64,000 nt of DNA from Mycobacterium ostraviense (GTDB taxonomy: Bacteria > Actinomycetota > Actinomycetes > Mycobacteriales > Mycobacteriaceae), in assembly GCF_002705925.1 (NCBI RefSeq), contig NZ_NKRE01000001.1:2807282-2871281 (forward strand), read 5' to 3'. Below the pieces are notes generated by a model that made no database searches, was not told the DNA's origin, and saw only the letters and a program-made list of their open reading frames with translations. Shown here piece by piece: positions 37,232 to 46,027 of the stretch. The translations under genes and the position numbers were made by a program. Within the stretch, counting starts at the first letter, position 1; each line of letters begins with the position of its first letter.

Positions 37232-37439
37232 TTCCGACGTGCCTTTCGCGACGGAAGATTGACGGTGATGCCCCGACCGGCGCCGGGCCGGCCCGCCCGC
37301 TCGGCGAGCTCGTCCAAGACGACTCGTCGTCGGCCGACGTCCGGAACTTGGTGCGACACGCTTGAAGGCCAAACACCTGCGTTCATGCGCAGGTACTAAA
37401 CCACGGCACGAGGCGGTGCCATCGCTCGCTATCCCGTCG

Positions 37440-38330
37440 TCATGCGAGCGAACTGACGGCCGTCCAAGCCCGCCGAGCCCGCCGAGCCCGCAGCCCAACG
37501 TCGATGGTGAAGCGGCCACGTAGCCGTGATAACGTGAACCGATTGCTTTCGGAGTCGTAAAAGAACCGCAGTGTTCGAACCGGGAAATATCCCAGCATGA
37601 GAACGGCACGACTCTTGACGCCGTGCGCCTTTGTGGTCCTGGTATAACGCGTGGCATATCGAAAAAAGTCGAGCGGTGAACATTCCACCCGGCGGCCAGA
37701 CGCGCCCACCACCATCGTGGATTCGTATGCGATCTCGAAATTATTCTTGAACAGCGTCAGTGCAAGATCGATGTCTTCGTGCAGTCGGTCTTCCAGATCC
37801 AGCTGCGTGAGATGACGCACCGCCTGCCACGCCGAGGTCCGGATTGCCATGTTGGCACCCAAGAGGAACCGTTGATCGGTTGCCGTGCGATGCAGGTTGC
37901 GGCGGACCATGTGGTCGATCCTGAATATCGACCCACGCAGCGGAATATCGTAATAGTGGACCGGGCCGGTGACCGCGTCAACGGCGGAGTCTTGAAAGCA
38001 CTGCCGAATCGTCTCGACCCAGTCGGTGTCAATGATGGAATCGGCATCAATCCGGCCGATGATCTGACTGCGAGCATGGTCGAATCCACAGTTGCGCGTC
38101 GGCGCGATACCTAGATGCTCATTTTGGTCGAGCAGCCGTATGTCGATATGTGGGTTCTCTTCTTGATACCGACGCACGATCGATACGGTGTTGTCACTCG
38201 ATTTGTTATTGACAACGATTATCTCGTCCGGTGCCGACGTTTGACCGAGGCATGCGTCAAGACATTTGCCGATAAATCGTTCTTCATTACGCGCAGGGAC
38301 AACGATTGCCACGGACGGCTGCTGAGACAT
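37440..38330 (-). CDS. Family 2 glycosyltransferase
   Basis: 296 residues from ATG 38330 (MSQQPSVAIVVPARNEERFI); ATG 38336 is an alternative. GT-A marks: VPARNEERFIGKCLDACLGQ, IIVVNNKSSDNT, the metal-binding RIDADSIIDTDWVE and, later, EDRLHEDIDLALTLF resembling the catalytic ED/EDxxL region. A basic C-terminal segment with RAVLMLGYFPVRTLRFFY may associate with membrane. It transfers a sugar to lipid or glycan acceptors; the donor is unknown. Under operator pair 4, so coregulated with the epimerase and the PPE genes. Confidence 0.9.
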   Translation of the reverse strand: MSQQPSVAIVVPARNEERFIGKCLDACLGQTSAPDEIIVVNNKSSDNTVSIVRRYQEENPHIDIRLLDQNEHLGIAPTRNCGFDHARSQIIGRIDADSIIDTDWVETIRQCFQDSAVDAVTGPVHYYDIPLRGSIFRIDHMVRRNLHRTATDQRFLLGANMAIRTSAWQAVRHLTQLDLEDRLHEDIDLALTLFKNNFEIAYESTMVVGASGRRVECSPLDFFRYATRYTRTTKAHGVKSRAVLMLGYFPVRTLRFFYDSESNRFTLSRLRGRFTIDVGLRARRARRAWTAVSSLA

Positions 38331-38471
38331 CGCCATGACCACGCTAGATCGCAATGTCGCGCCGAGCCGGCCTGATGCCACAAGCATCAGCGGTGCAACG
38401 GATTTCGGCTAACGAATTGTGGTTAGACACGTGTCGGTCCGGCGGGTCGCCGAAACCTTCGAGCCCACGCA

Positions 38472-38527
38472 GGTTATCGCCCGATAGCAGCACGGTGCGA
38501 TGTTATCACATGATAACCACCGGTCAA
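38472..38527 (-). promoter_or_regulatory. Promoter and operator pair 4 of the island regulon (GT2)
   Basis: Minus-strand TTGACC at 38527-38522; proximal site GGTTATC-ATGT-GATAAC (38518-38502), distal site GCTATC-GGGC-GATAACC (38488-38472). The centres are 29 bp apart. The same promoter layout as the other four. Confidence 0.75.
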
Positions 38528-38592
38528 GGGCGCGCCGCCCCCCGGCTCCGAGCGAGCGCCCACGGTTGCCAACATCCGACGATCAACGACCC

Positions 38593-38639
38593 TTGACACG
38601 TCGGGTATCAAACGATAACCTAGGTATCACTCGATAACC
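38593..38639 (+). promoter_or_regulatory. Promoter and operator pair 5 of the island regulon (PPE-b)
   Basis: TTGACA at 38593-38598; proximal site GGTATC-AAAC-GATAACC (38604-38620), distal site GGTATC-ACTC-GATAACC (38623-38639). The centres are 19 bp apart. TAACCT at 38616 is a possible -10 with a 17-base spacer. A lone half site GGTTATC lies further downstream near 38688. Confidence 0.75.
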
Positions 38640-38820
38640 CCGCGGCGAGTGGCGGCGTCGAAGCGTCGGCCGCGGCACTGGTACAGCGGTTATCGGCAGC
38701 GCTCCGTCACGCCAACGCAGCCCGCGGCGGAGGTCCCGCGAGCTTTCAGACCGCTTGATTCGCAACAACTTTGATCACCCGTGCGACTGCTCGGGCTTCG
38801 CTGAACTGAGGAGGAAGCGG

Positions 38821-38988
38821 ATGGTCGTTGCGCCGCAACCGGCAATGCTGCCGACGTCCACGAGAACCCATGCATGCGGTGGGCCCGGCGCAGCGCGATA
38901 TCGGGTGGTCAGTGCTTTGGCCGGCTTCGGGACCGGCTCCGGTTCGTACACCGCCGCTGCGGCCGCCGACGCGATGACAGCCCGCTAA
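38821..38988 (+). CDS. 55-residue leader ORF upstream of PPE-b
   Basis: Begins MVVAPQPAMLPTSTRTHACG with a strong AGGAGGA 7 bases before the ATG. It ends in GSGSYTAAAAADAMTAR, vaguely like the end of a PE domain, 29 bases before the PPE-b start. It could be a decayed or shortened PE partner, or a simple leader peptide. Confidence 0.4.
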   Translation: MVVAPQPAMLPTSTRTHACGGPGAARYRVVSALAGFGTGSGSYTAAAAADAMTAR

Positions 38989-39017
38989 GTCAGCTGAGCC
39001 AGGACGAGGGCACACAC

Positions 39018-40169
39018 ATGATGGATTTCGGAGCACTGCCACCGGAGATCAACTCCGCCAGGATGTACGCCGGTCCGGGTGCGGGCTCGCTGCTGGCCGC
39101 GGTGGCGGCGTGGGAATGTCTGGCCGCCGATCTGTACTCGCTGGCCGCCTCATACGAGTCGGCCATCTCGGGGCTGACGGTGGGTTCCTGGCTGGGTCCG
39201 GCGTCGGTGTTGATGGCGGCCGCGGCAGCGCCGTATGTCGCGTGGATGAACGCTACCGCGACCCAGGCCGAGCAGGCCGGCATTCAGGCCATGGCGGCGG
39301 TGACCGCGTTCAATGCGGTGTTCTCGATGACGGTGCCGCCACCGGTTATCGCGGAGAACCGGGCCATGCTCATGACACTGGTCGCCACCGATATCTTCGG
39401 GCAGAACGCCGCGGCGATCGCCGCGACCGAAGCGGAGTACGCGGAGATGTGGGCCCGGGACGCCGCCGCGATGTATGGCTATGCGGCTGCCTCGGCGGCC
39501 GCGTCGACGTTGACGCCGTTCGAGGAGGCCCCGGAAACCACCCGCACCGATGGGCTGGCCAGGCAGCTCGCACTGGTCGGGGAGGTCGAAGCCGCCGCCA
39601 TGAGGCAGCTGATGTCCGAGGTGCCCCGGGCGCTACGAATGCTCAGCGAGCCGGCACCGTGGAACTGGCTGGTGGAACTGTGGAGGGAGATCTCGTCGCA
39701 CCTGGGCACCTTCAGAGACATCGTGTCAATAGGTCAGAACTGTGTGTCGGTGACCAACAACACGCTTGCCATGACCCAGATGGGGGCCGCGATGTCCAGG
39801 GCGGTGCCCGCTGCGGTCAGCGAGGCTGCCGGCGCCGCGGCCGAGGCGATTGCGGGCGGGACGACCGCGCTGGGGTCGGCATCTGGCGGGCTGGGCGATG
39901 CGGGGTTGGCGGCCGGGTTGGGCCGGGCCGCTTCGGTTGGCTCGTTATCGGTACCGCAAAGCTGGGCCGCGGCCAGTCACGCGATCAACCCAGCGGTTCG
40001 AGCGTTGCCGGCTACCAGCCTGGGCGGCGCTGCGCAAAGCGCGCCGGGACACATGCTGGGCGGGCTACCGCTCGGGCCGACACCCTCCGGCGGTGGCAGC
40101 GGTGTCAACAGCGTGTTGCGGATCCCGCCGCGCGCCTATGTCATGCCCCGGATCCCGGCGGCGGGCTAG
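39018..40169 (+). CDS. PPE-family protein, SVP subgroup (PPE-b)
   Basis: 383 residues from ATG 39018 ([20 protein letters not shown]). PPE domain to about residue 180 (AAVAAWECLAADLYSLAASY, AEMWARDAAAMYGYAAASA). The C-terminal half carries the SVP motif ASVGSLSVPQSWA and a proline-containing tail ending MPRIPAAG. Clearly paralogous to PPE-a in domain order but diverged beyond the PPE domain. Operator pair 5 controls it. Together with PPE-a it gives the island two likely cell-surface or secreted proteins. Confidence 0.93.
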   Translation: MMDFGALPPEINSARMYAGPGAGSLLAAVAAWECLAADLYSLAASYESAISGLTVGSWLGPASVLMAAAAAPYVAWMNATATQAEQAGIQAMAAVTAFNAVFSMTVPPPVIAENRAMLMTLVATDIFGQNAAAIAATEAEYAEMWARDAAAMYGYAAASAAASTLTPFEEAPETTRTDGLARQLALVGEVEAAAMRQLMSEVPRALRMLSEPAPWNWLVELWREISSHLGTFRDIVSIGQNCVSVTNNTLAMTQMGAAMSRAVPAAVSEAAGAAAEAIAGGTTALGSASGGLGDAGLAAGLGRAASVGSLSVPQSWAAASHAINPAVRALPATSLGGAAQSAPGHMLGGLPLGPTPSGGGSGVNSVLRIPPRAYVMPRIPAAG

Positions 40170-40194
40170 GATCGCGCTCATCTAGCGGGCTGCG

Positions 40195-40530
40195 GCCCCG
40201 GGGTGGGGAGATGGAAATCGCGTGCTGGTGCGGTTGGGTCGATGGCTGATGACGCCGAGTGTGCGCTCACGGCGCCGACTGTGCCGTCAAGGCGGCCGAT
40301 CATAAATGTTCCCGCCCTACGCACACAGTCAAAGCCGTCACCGCACACTCGATACGGCGACATGACAGCCGATTCGGTGAGCACGTAAGACATCCCCCGA
40401 ACGCCTGCCATCGCAAGCGGTTTGAGCGAAGGAGCGGTAGCGGCGTGCCAATAACACAGCCCAAGTGTGCGTGGTCCAAGGCTGCGCACGAGGACACCGT
40501 TGACCAGCCGCGTTCGTGGTCACCTTGAAC
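40195..40530 (-). repeat. Dispersed repeat A, copy 2 (right edge of accessory island)
   Basis: Reverse orientation relative to 28308-28670. It contains CTTCGCTCAAACCGCTTGCG, GGCGTTCGGGGGATGTCT, CGTATCGAGTGTGCGGTGAC and CGCGATTTCCATCTCC in the same order. The stretch 40531-40641 holds nothing I can identify. Confidence 0.75.
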
Positions 40531-40641
40531 TTTCGAGCCAGACGGGCAAATCCAACACCGCAAACCCGCGGAGACTCGGCTGGCCGATGTGACGGGTCCG
40601 AAATGAATCCGACTGCCACGGGACAGATCCGGCCACCTACG

Positions 40642-42618
40642 TCATCGGCGCATCCGGGACAGTTCGCGAAGCATCGCGTTGTAGGCATCCAGGTCGTCAT
40701 CGGCGTAGTTGCTGTCCGCATGCCGGTCCTCGCGGGCGGCGACCCGCCGGTCTTGGCGCGCCCACTGTGCCACCAGCGCCACGATCACGATGATGATGGG
40801 CAGTTCCGTTGCACCCCAGGCAATTCCGCCGCCAAGATGTTGATCGGCGACAATACTCGGCAGCCACGGCAGACCAACCGACTGGTAAAACCCGCTGCCT
40901 ATCGCCGATGACGTGGTCATCAACGCGATGCCGAAGAAGGCGTGAAATGGCATGACCGCGAACAGCAACCCGATCCGACCCGGGTAGGGAAGTCGGCGCG
41001 GCCCCGGGTCGATACCGATGATCGCCCAGTAGAAGAGGTACCCGACGATCAGGAAGTGGACGGCCATGAACTCGTGGCCCCAGTGGTAGCGCACCAGGAT
41101 GTCGAACAGCGGTGTGAAATAAACGATGTAGGGCGAGGCCACAAACAGGATGAACGCGGTAATCGGATGCGACAAGAACGCCGTCACCCGCGAATGCAGC
41201 AGCCAGGTCAGCCACTCGCGGGGCCCGGGCGGCTGTCCGTCACCGGCAGCGGGCAATACCCGCAGCGTCAGGGTGACCGGGCCGCCCAATACCAGCAGCA
41301 CCGGGACGAACATGTTCAGCGTCATGTGCTCAGCCATGTGGACGCTGAACATCGCCGACCCGTAGGCGCGCATGCCCGAGCTGCTGGTGAAAACCAGGAC
41401 GACACAACCGATCAGCCATGCCATCAATCTGCCGACGGGCCAGGCATTGCCGTTCGTCCGCAGGCGCACGTACGCGACCACATACCCGACGGCGAGCACC
41501 ACGCCAAGAGTCCCGACCAGGCTGTCGAACCGCCACGAGGTGAGCAACGTGACGACGTTGGGCGGCTGCGCCAGTTCGTACCCGAGAAAGACGTCCCATG
41601 CCGAGAACTGATGGGTAACATACCGCGGCGCGGTCTGAATCGCCATCGCGGCCACCGCGGCCATCACGGCCATCATGGCCACGGCACCGGCGATACGGGC
41701 ACCCCCGGATCCCGCGGGCCGGACGAACAAACCCCAACAGTCCGATAACCACACCAGCGCTACCACCAGGCCCGCCGCCAGACCGAGGCGAGCAAAGTCC
41801 GAGTCGAACGACCAACCCGGGGTCAACAGATACAGCAGCACCGCGCCGTAGGACAGCGTCAACGCTCCGCAGGCCACCTGCATCACCTGCACAGCCCGAC
41901 CCGGCGACGCGGTGGTCACCGCAGTGGCCGTCTTCAGCCCGGTCAGCGTGGCAAGGGCCAACGTGAAGACGATCGCGGCGCTGGTGGTGTAGTCATGGTC
42001 CGGCCCCTGCCCCGCGTTACCCGTGACCGCCGTCGCAACCGCGGCGATCACGGTAGGGATGAGCAACACGAAATGGCCGACCCATCGACTGGTGAGTCGC
42101 AGCGTGACGGCGACCACCAGCGCGCCGATCGCCGCCACGATCCACCCCCGTGCGACCTCCGAGGCGCCGACGGCATCGAGCAGCGCTCCACCGCCCAGCA
42201 GCTGCGACGGCGCCACACCGGCATCGTGGGCAGCCTGAATGACCACCATCACCACTGCAAGCCCCAGCCAGGCAACGGAAACACGCTCTGCCACAAGGTG
42301 AATCCGGAATGCTGCTGCATCGATCAAGCCGTCGTGTTCCGGGCGCGACGCGATGACGACGTACACCAGTGCACCCAGGCACACTGCGGTCGCCAATGAC
42401 GCCAGAAAGTATCCGAGCGGCTCCGCGACGCAAAGGAACCCACCGGGATACGGGTTACCCGCCGTGGCATAGCGGCGCGCTCCCGACGCCAGCCCGTAGC
42501 CAGCCAACACCCCCGAGATGCCGAGCAGACCAAGAAGCAGCCCGGCCAATGCCCACGAGATCGACCGCGGGGCCGGCGCCGCCGACGGCAAACGGTCAGC
42601 GGTCGCGTCGGTCTGCAC
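40642..42618 (-). CDS. CopD/CtaG two-domain membrane protein (Rv0102-like)
   Basis: 658 residues with many membrane segments. The N-terminal half resembles the CopD copper-resistance domain. The C-terminal half is a CtaG/caa3 oxidase-assembly domain: [30 protein letters not shown]-like segments, [20 protein letters not shown] and [16 protein letters not shown]. The His and Met residues in the membrane are candidate copper ligands. Length and position near ctpB match Rv0102 as I recall it. In M. tuberculosis ctpB and Rv0102 converge directly; here the 12-kb island lies between them. Confidence 0.88.
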   Translation of the reverse strand: MQTDATADRLPSAAPAPRSISWALAGLLLGLLGISGVLAGYGLASGARRYATAGNPYPGGFLCVAEPLGYFLASLATAVCLGALVYVVIASRPEHDGLIDAAAFRIHLVAERVSVAWLGLAVVMVVIQAAHDAGVAPSQLLGGGALLDAVGASEVARGWIVAAIGALVVAVTLRLTSRWVGHFVLLIPTVIAAVATAVTGNAGQGPDHDYTTSAAIVFTLALATLTGLKTATAVTTASPGRAVQVMQVACGALTLSYGAVLLYLLTPGWSFDSDFARLGLAAGLVVALVWLSDCWGLFVRPAGSGGARIAGAVAMMAVMAAVAAMAIQTAPRYVTHQFSAWDVFLGYELAQPPNVVTLLTSWRFDSLVGTLGVVLAVGYVVAYVRLRTNGNAWPVGRLMAWLIGCVVLVFTSSSGMRAYGSAMFSVHMAEHMTLNMFVPVLLVLGGPVTLTLRVLPAAGDGQPPGPREWLTWLLHSRVTAFLSHPITAFILFVASPYIVYFTPLFDILVRYHWGHEFMAVHFLIVGYLFYWAIIGIDPGPRRLPYPGRIGLLFAVMPFHAFFGIALMTTSSAIGSGFYQSVGLPWLPSIVADQHLGGGIAWGATELPIIIVIVALVAQWARQDRRVAAREDRHADSNYADDDLDAYNAMLRELSRMRR

Positions 42619-42780
42619 CCCACGAGCTTACGACCCGATATCGCACCGGACGCCCGTTGCCCGACCTTGGATTCGCCGGCCCCACCTACCGGCCGCGGAC
42701 CGGATATTCTTCGGAGGCCGTCGATACCGATCCTGAAAGTGACGTCATGACCTCCCCGAATCCCGGCGATCGAGCTCCGC

Positions 42781-43419
42781 ATGGTCGATGAACTGCTGCT
42801 TCGTTGGCTAGTGACCGGGCTTTTCGTGCTGAGCGGCGCTACCTACGTCGTCGCCGCGATCGGCCAACGGCGACGGTGGGTCTACCTCGTCAGCAATGGG
42901 CTGCATCTGGTGATGGCGATTGCCATGGTGGTGATGATCTGGCCCTGGGGCATCCATGCGCCGACCACCGGACCCGCGGCCTTCTTTCTGCTGGCGGCCG
43001 GGTGGTTTGTCGCACTGTCCGTCGTCTCGGCCAAGACGATCGCCCAGCGGGTAGCAGGCAGCTACCACGCATTGATGATGCTCGCCATGACATGGATGTA
43101 CGTCATGATGAACGGTCATCTACTGCCCGGCAACCCGGTCACCCCCCACCCGGCATCGACGGCCATCTCGATGCCGGGCATGGAGATGTCGGCGATGCCC
43201 ATGCCGGCGGACAGCACCCAGCCGGGATGGGTTGATTCCGTCAACTGGTTGTGGTTCTTGGTCTTCACGGCCGCGGCGATCGTGTGGGCGTTCATCTCCC
43301 TGGCCGGATGGCGGCGCGGTGCGACGGGCTGCAAGCGCGACGTCCTGGCGCAGACCGGCCGGATGTCGATGGCTCTGGCAATGGCCATCGTTTTCGCCGC
43401 CCTGCTCTTTGGTGGTTGA
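42781..43419 (+). CDS. DUF5134-type membrane protein with Met-rich loop
   Basis: 212 residues, five to six membrane segments (LVTGLFVLSGATYVVAAIGQ, GLHLVMAIAMVVMIWPWGI, AAFFLLAAGWFVALSVVSA, YHALMMLAMTWMYVMMNGHL, WFLVFTAAAIVWAFISLAGW). The loop SMPGMEMSAMPMPADS is rich in Met, as in proteins handling copper. It is divergent from the CopD/CtaG gene. A role in copper homeostasis with that neighbour is plausible (inference). Confidence 0.75.
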   Translation: MVDELLLRWLVTGLFVLSGATYVVAAIGQRRRWVYLVSNGLHLVMAIAMVVMIWPWGIHAPTTGPAAFFLLAAGWFVALSVVSAKTIAQRVAGSYHALMMLAMTWMYVMMNGHLLPGNPVTPHPASTAISMPGMEMSAMPMPADSTQPGWVDSVNWLWFLVFTAAAIVWAFISLAGWRRGATGCKRDVLAQTGRMSMALAMAIVFAALLFGG

Positions 43420-43543
43420 CCGGCGTACGCCGACAATCGTGGCGAGTCGGACAACTCCCACGGAACTTCTTGCGGCTCGCCGGCGACTACCTCCTTTGTG
43501 GGTTGGGTTACCAGGTTCGCGTGTGATCAAAGGCTTGTAGCTG

Positions 43544-44171
43544 GTGATCGTCGCCGTCAAGAATCTCGTCGCTGAACGTGCCCGGTTGGTGTTCTCGGTG
43601 TTGGGGGTGGCGATCGCAGTCCTTGTCCAACCAGACCGCCGCCCTGGGCAACTTACGCGTTCATCTCGCTGCCCGATGCAGCGCGGCTGGTGCGGGCCGG
43701 AAATCGGGTGTCCTATTTCCTGGCCCGGCCCAAAGACGGCTACACCGCGACGCAGCTCGCCGCCGCGATCCACCGCGACCTGCCCGACATGGACGCTCTG
43801 GCCGCTGCCACGTTCACCGACAACAGCCGAGTCATCATCGTTTCGATGATCGGGCGGCCGTTGAAGACGATGATTGCGATCGCGGTGTTGGTGGGTATTG
43901 CGCTGGTGGGTTTGACCGTGCTGGCGGTCACCAATGAGCAGCTGCGCAACTTCGGGGTGATGCGGGCGACCGCTTCGTTGTGGGCGCTGTGGCGGTGCAA
44001 CATGGCCGGGGCCAGATCGCGGCCGAGCCAGCGCGTCGGCGGGCGGCCGGCAACGCGTCGTCGCGCCCGACCAGCTTGAGGCAACCGCGCCGGTCGTGCA
44101 GCGCCGCCCGGTGCACCGGCCCAATGTGACTTTGGGCCGACGCGTTAAGGGACTTTCGGCCATCGCCGCGT
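43544..44171 (+). pseudogene. FtsX/MacB-like ABC permease, decayed
   Basis: Frame 1 gives VAVKNLVAERARLVFSVLGV, AIAVLV, the usual first membrane segment of FtsX-type permeases, then breaks. Another frame continues with YAFISLPDAARLVRAGNRVS, YTATQLAAAIHRDLPDMDAL, FTDNSRVIIVSMIGRPLKTM and ALVGLTVLAVTNEQLRNFGV. A third frame near the end reads RVVAPDQLEATAPVVQRRPV to a stop at 44171. Most of the large extracytoplasmic domain and the last membrane segments are missing. It is a multiply broken gene, unrelated in detail to the intact permease at 63501. Confidence 0.6.
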
Positions 44172-44214
44172 AGGCGATCGCGGTGCCATACTAGTCAGCG
44201 CCAGGGCACCTGGC

Positions 44215-44311
44215 GGTCTGTCCGAAGTGCAGCAAGCCCATTCTTGGGCGAGGCCTGAAAGGGCCTGCTTGACCCACCGTCTGAAGACGGGGATCTGCCT
44301 TCGGACAGACC
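44215..44311. ncRNA. Strongly structured 97-base element (candidate RNA or mobile hairpin)
   Basis: GGTCTGTCCGAAG (44215-44227) pairs perfectly with CTTCGGACAGACC (44299-44311), and after one bulged T the stem continues with GCAG/CTGC, for 17 base pairs in all. The enclosed 62 bases form further hairpins: GCCCA/TGGGC (44236-44249), AGGCC/GGCCT (44251-44266) and CCGTC/GACGG (44277-44290). CAAGC/GCTTG (44233-44237 with 44267-44271) could instead enclose the first two. The result is a multi-way junction. I do not recognise the class, and its strand and transcription are unknown. It may also be a transposon-like hairpin. Confidence 0.45.
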
Positions 44312-44435
44312 TTTCATGTCCGCGCCGCGCCCTCCCGCGACAGGTCGGTAGATAGGCGTGCCGATGTGATCGGGCCGGCTGACAACGGGTTTTCAGGACG
44401 CTTCTAGCACGGCGCTGAACTGGTGCCCCAAGTTG

Positions 44436-44559
44436 TAGGATGCAACCGCGGCTTTCCCATCAGCCACATCAGTCTCCGCCGGTTCGGGGTGTCTCTTTTT
44501 GCCTGCCTGTCAGCGACAAATTTGTTGCTCCCCTTGGCTTGTCGCTCAAAGCCGGGCTA
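44436..44559 (+). repeat. Dispersed repeat B, copy 2
   Basis: Contains CGGCTTTCCCATCAGCCACA, TCAGTCTCC, GCCTGCCTGTCAGCGACAAA and CCTTGGCTTGTCGCTC in the same order as the minus strand of 28686-28812. Noncoding. The rest of 44560-44749 shows nothing else clear. Confidence 0.7.
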
Positions 44560-44749
44560 ATTGCGCACCGACTCGACCTGGGGTCCATGTTGAAGATGTG
44601 ATTGCATGGTCCAGCACTCCGCTCAGCGCTGTGGCTAGATCAGCACAGTCCTAGGATGCTGTGTCGACTCGGGTCACGAGACCCGTCATCTGTTCGGCGA
44701 TCGGATGCGTGCGGGGTCCTAGCCTTCTGGTCATCAATGTGCTCCGCAG

Positions 44750-45030
44750 GTCGATGCCCGCGCCTTCGCTCGAAACTCTTGTGGTGGCAGGTATTCGACG
44801 TGGCGGAGATGCCTCGCGTGCGCACCGGGTCAGCTGTTATACCGCCGTATCGAGTGTGCGGTGACGGCTTTGAATCGACGTGATCATCGCCGATGGGCCC
44901 CCACCCTCGAATGATAGGCAGCGAATGCGATGGGATCGCCGAAGCACCTCCTAAGCCTAAGCGTCAACCCCGACCGCACCAGCCCCGATTGTCATCTCCG
45001 CACGCCGGGGCGCAGCCCCTGAATGCTTCC
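44750..45030 (+). repeat. Dispersed repeat A, copy 3 (diverged)
   Basis: Shares TCGATGCCCGCGCCTTCGCT, GGTGGCAGGTATTCGACG-like sequence, CCGTATCGAGTGTGCGGTGA and the tail CCGCACGCCGGGGCGCAGCC with the copies at 28308 and 40195, with more mismatches and gaps. No gene is evident here or up to 45166. Confidence 0.6.
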
Positions 45031-45166
45031 AACCACAAATGCAGGCCTGTAACGGACTTTGTCGCTGAAAATCCCATTGGACGGGCACAACTAACACCTC
45101 ACCCCCGTGGAGACCGTGCGGCCGATGTGACCGTCGCAGTTACGTCCTGCAGCGCGGTGCCCTAAA

Positions 45167-45961
45167 TCAGTACCGCCCAAGGACAACTAGACTAGATCGC
45201 GCAATGGCGGGTGAGCACCGGGAGCAATCGCAGCAAGATCCGGGCCGAGCGTCGGCGACCTCGTTGACGAACCGGTTGAAGTCCAGGCCGGAATCGGTGC
45301 CGGCAAGGCCGGAGAGCGCGCGGATGACCAGCCACGGGATGCCGAAGGCTTCGCAGACCTGAGCCAGCGCGCCGCCCTCCATTTCGATTGCGTGACCGTC
45401 GAATTCGCGGTGCAGTCGGCTGCGGGTGCGCTCACAATGCAGGTATTGATCGCCGGTCAGAACGGTGCCGAAAGTGATTCGCCGCGGCCGGCCGCGGCCA
45501 CCCGCGCCAGTCGACAGCGGCGGGAGGGTGAACCCGTCAAGACAGTCCCGCACGCGCTCGATCAGCCCGGGGTCGGCCCGATAGCCAAGCTGATCGGTCG
45601 GTTCGATGAAGGGTATGTGGCCGGGTTGGTAGGGCTGCAGCTGCCCGTCGTCCACCAGGCCGAAATCGTGCTGGACCACCCGTTCGGCGATGACGATATC
45701 GCCGATCTGCAGCTCCGCATCCAGCCCGCCGGCGACACCGGTGAAAACAATGATGCGGCAACGGAATCGGTCGGCAAGCAGCGTCGCGACAACGCTTGTG
45801 TTGACTTTGCCCATGCCGGCTGCCGCCAAGACCACCGGGTGGTCGTCGAGCGCGCCGACGTCGAAGGTGACCTGGGCGATCTGGTCCCATTCGGGACCCG
45901 ACATCAAACCCAGCAGGTAGGACAACTCCTGCGGGATCGCGCAGATGATCCCGATCGTCAC
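45167..45961 (-). CDS. mtn: 5'-methylthioadenosine/S-adenosylhomocysteine nucleosidase, C-terminus frameshifted
   Basis: About 264 residues from GTG 45961 ([20 protein letters not shown]). Nucleosidase marks: [69 protein letters not shown] and [26 protein letters not shown] nucleosidase removes adenine in methionine salvage and SAH recycling. After VNEVAD the frame shifts. The ancestral end [18 protein letters not shown] is intact in another frame, stopping at 45192, so one base was lost near 45249-45254 and the last ~20 residues are replaced by a Cys-rich tail. The active site precedes the break. This matches the position of Rv0091. Confidence 0.85.
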   Translation of the reverse strand: MTIGIICAIPQELSYLLGLMSGPEWDQIAQVTFDVGALDDHPVVLAAAGMGKVNTSVVATLLADRFRCRIIVFTGVAGGLDAELQIGDIVIAERVVQHDFGLVDDGQLQPYQPGHIPFIEPTDQLGYRADPGLIERVRDCLDGFTLPPLSTGAGGRGRPRRITFGTVLTGDQYLHCERTRSRLHREFDGHAIEMEGGALAQVCEAFGIPWLVIRALSGLAGTDSGLDFNRFVNEVADARPGSCCDCSRCSPAIARSSLVVLGRY

Positions 45962-45985
45962 GGCGAGCCGCTCGCCCGCAACCCG

Positions 45986-46027
45986 GTCACCGATCACCGA
46001 TCATCGATCACCGATCACCGATCGCCG
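45986..46027. repeat. Six 7-bp tandem repeats between mtn and SDR
   Basis: Units GTCACCG, ATCACCG, ATCATCG, ATCACCG, ATCACCG and ATCGCCG run without gaps. The SDR stop codon (46015-46017) lies inside the array, and the mtn start is 25 bases away. A change in unit number would alter the SDR C-terminus or the spacing to mtn. Confidence 0.8.

Noticed and set aside
44215-44311. tRNA (including tRNA-Sec) in the structured element
   Set aside because: The closing stem is too long, no T-arm GTTC or CCA end is present, and no anticodon arm fits.
45986-46027. Possible CRISPR array
   Set aside because: Units are 7 bp with no spacers; this is a simple tandem repeat.
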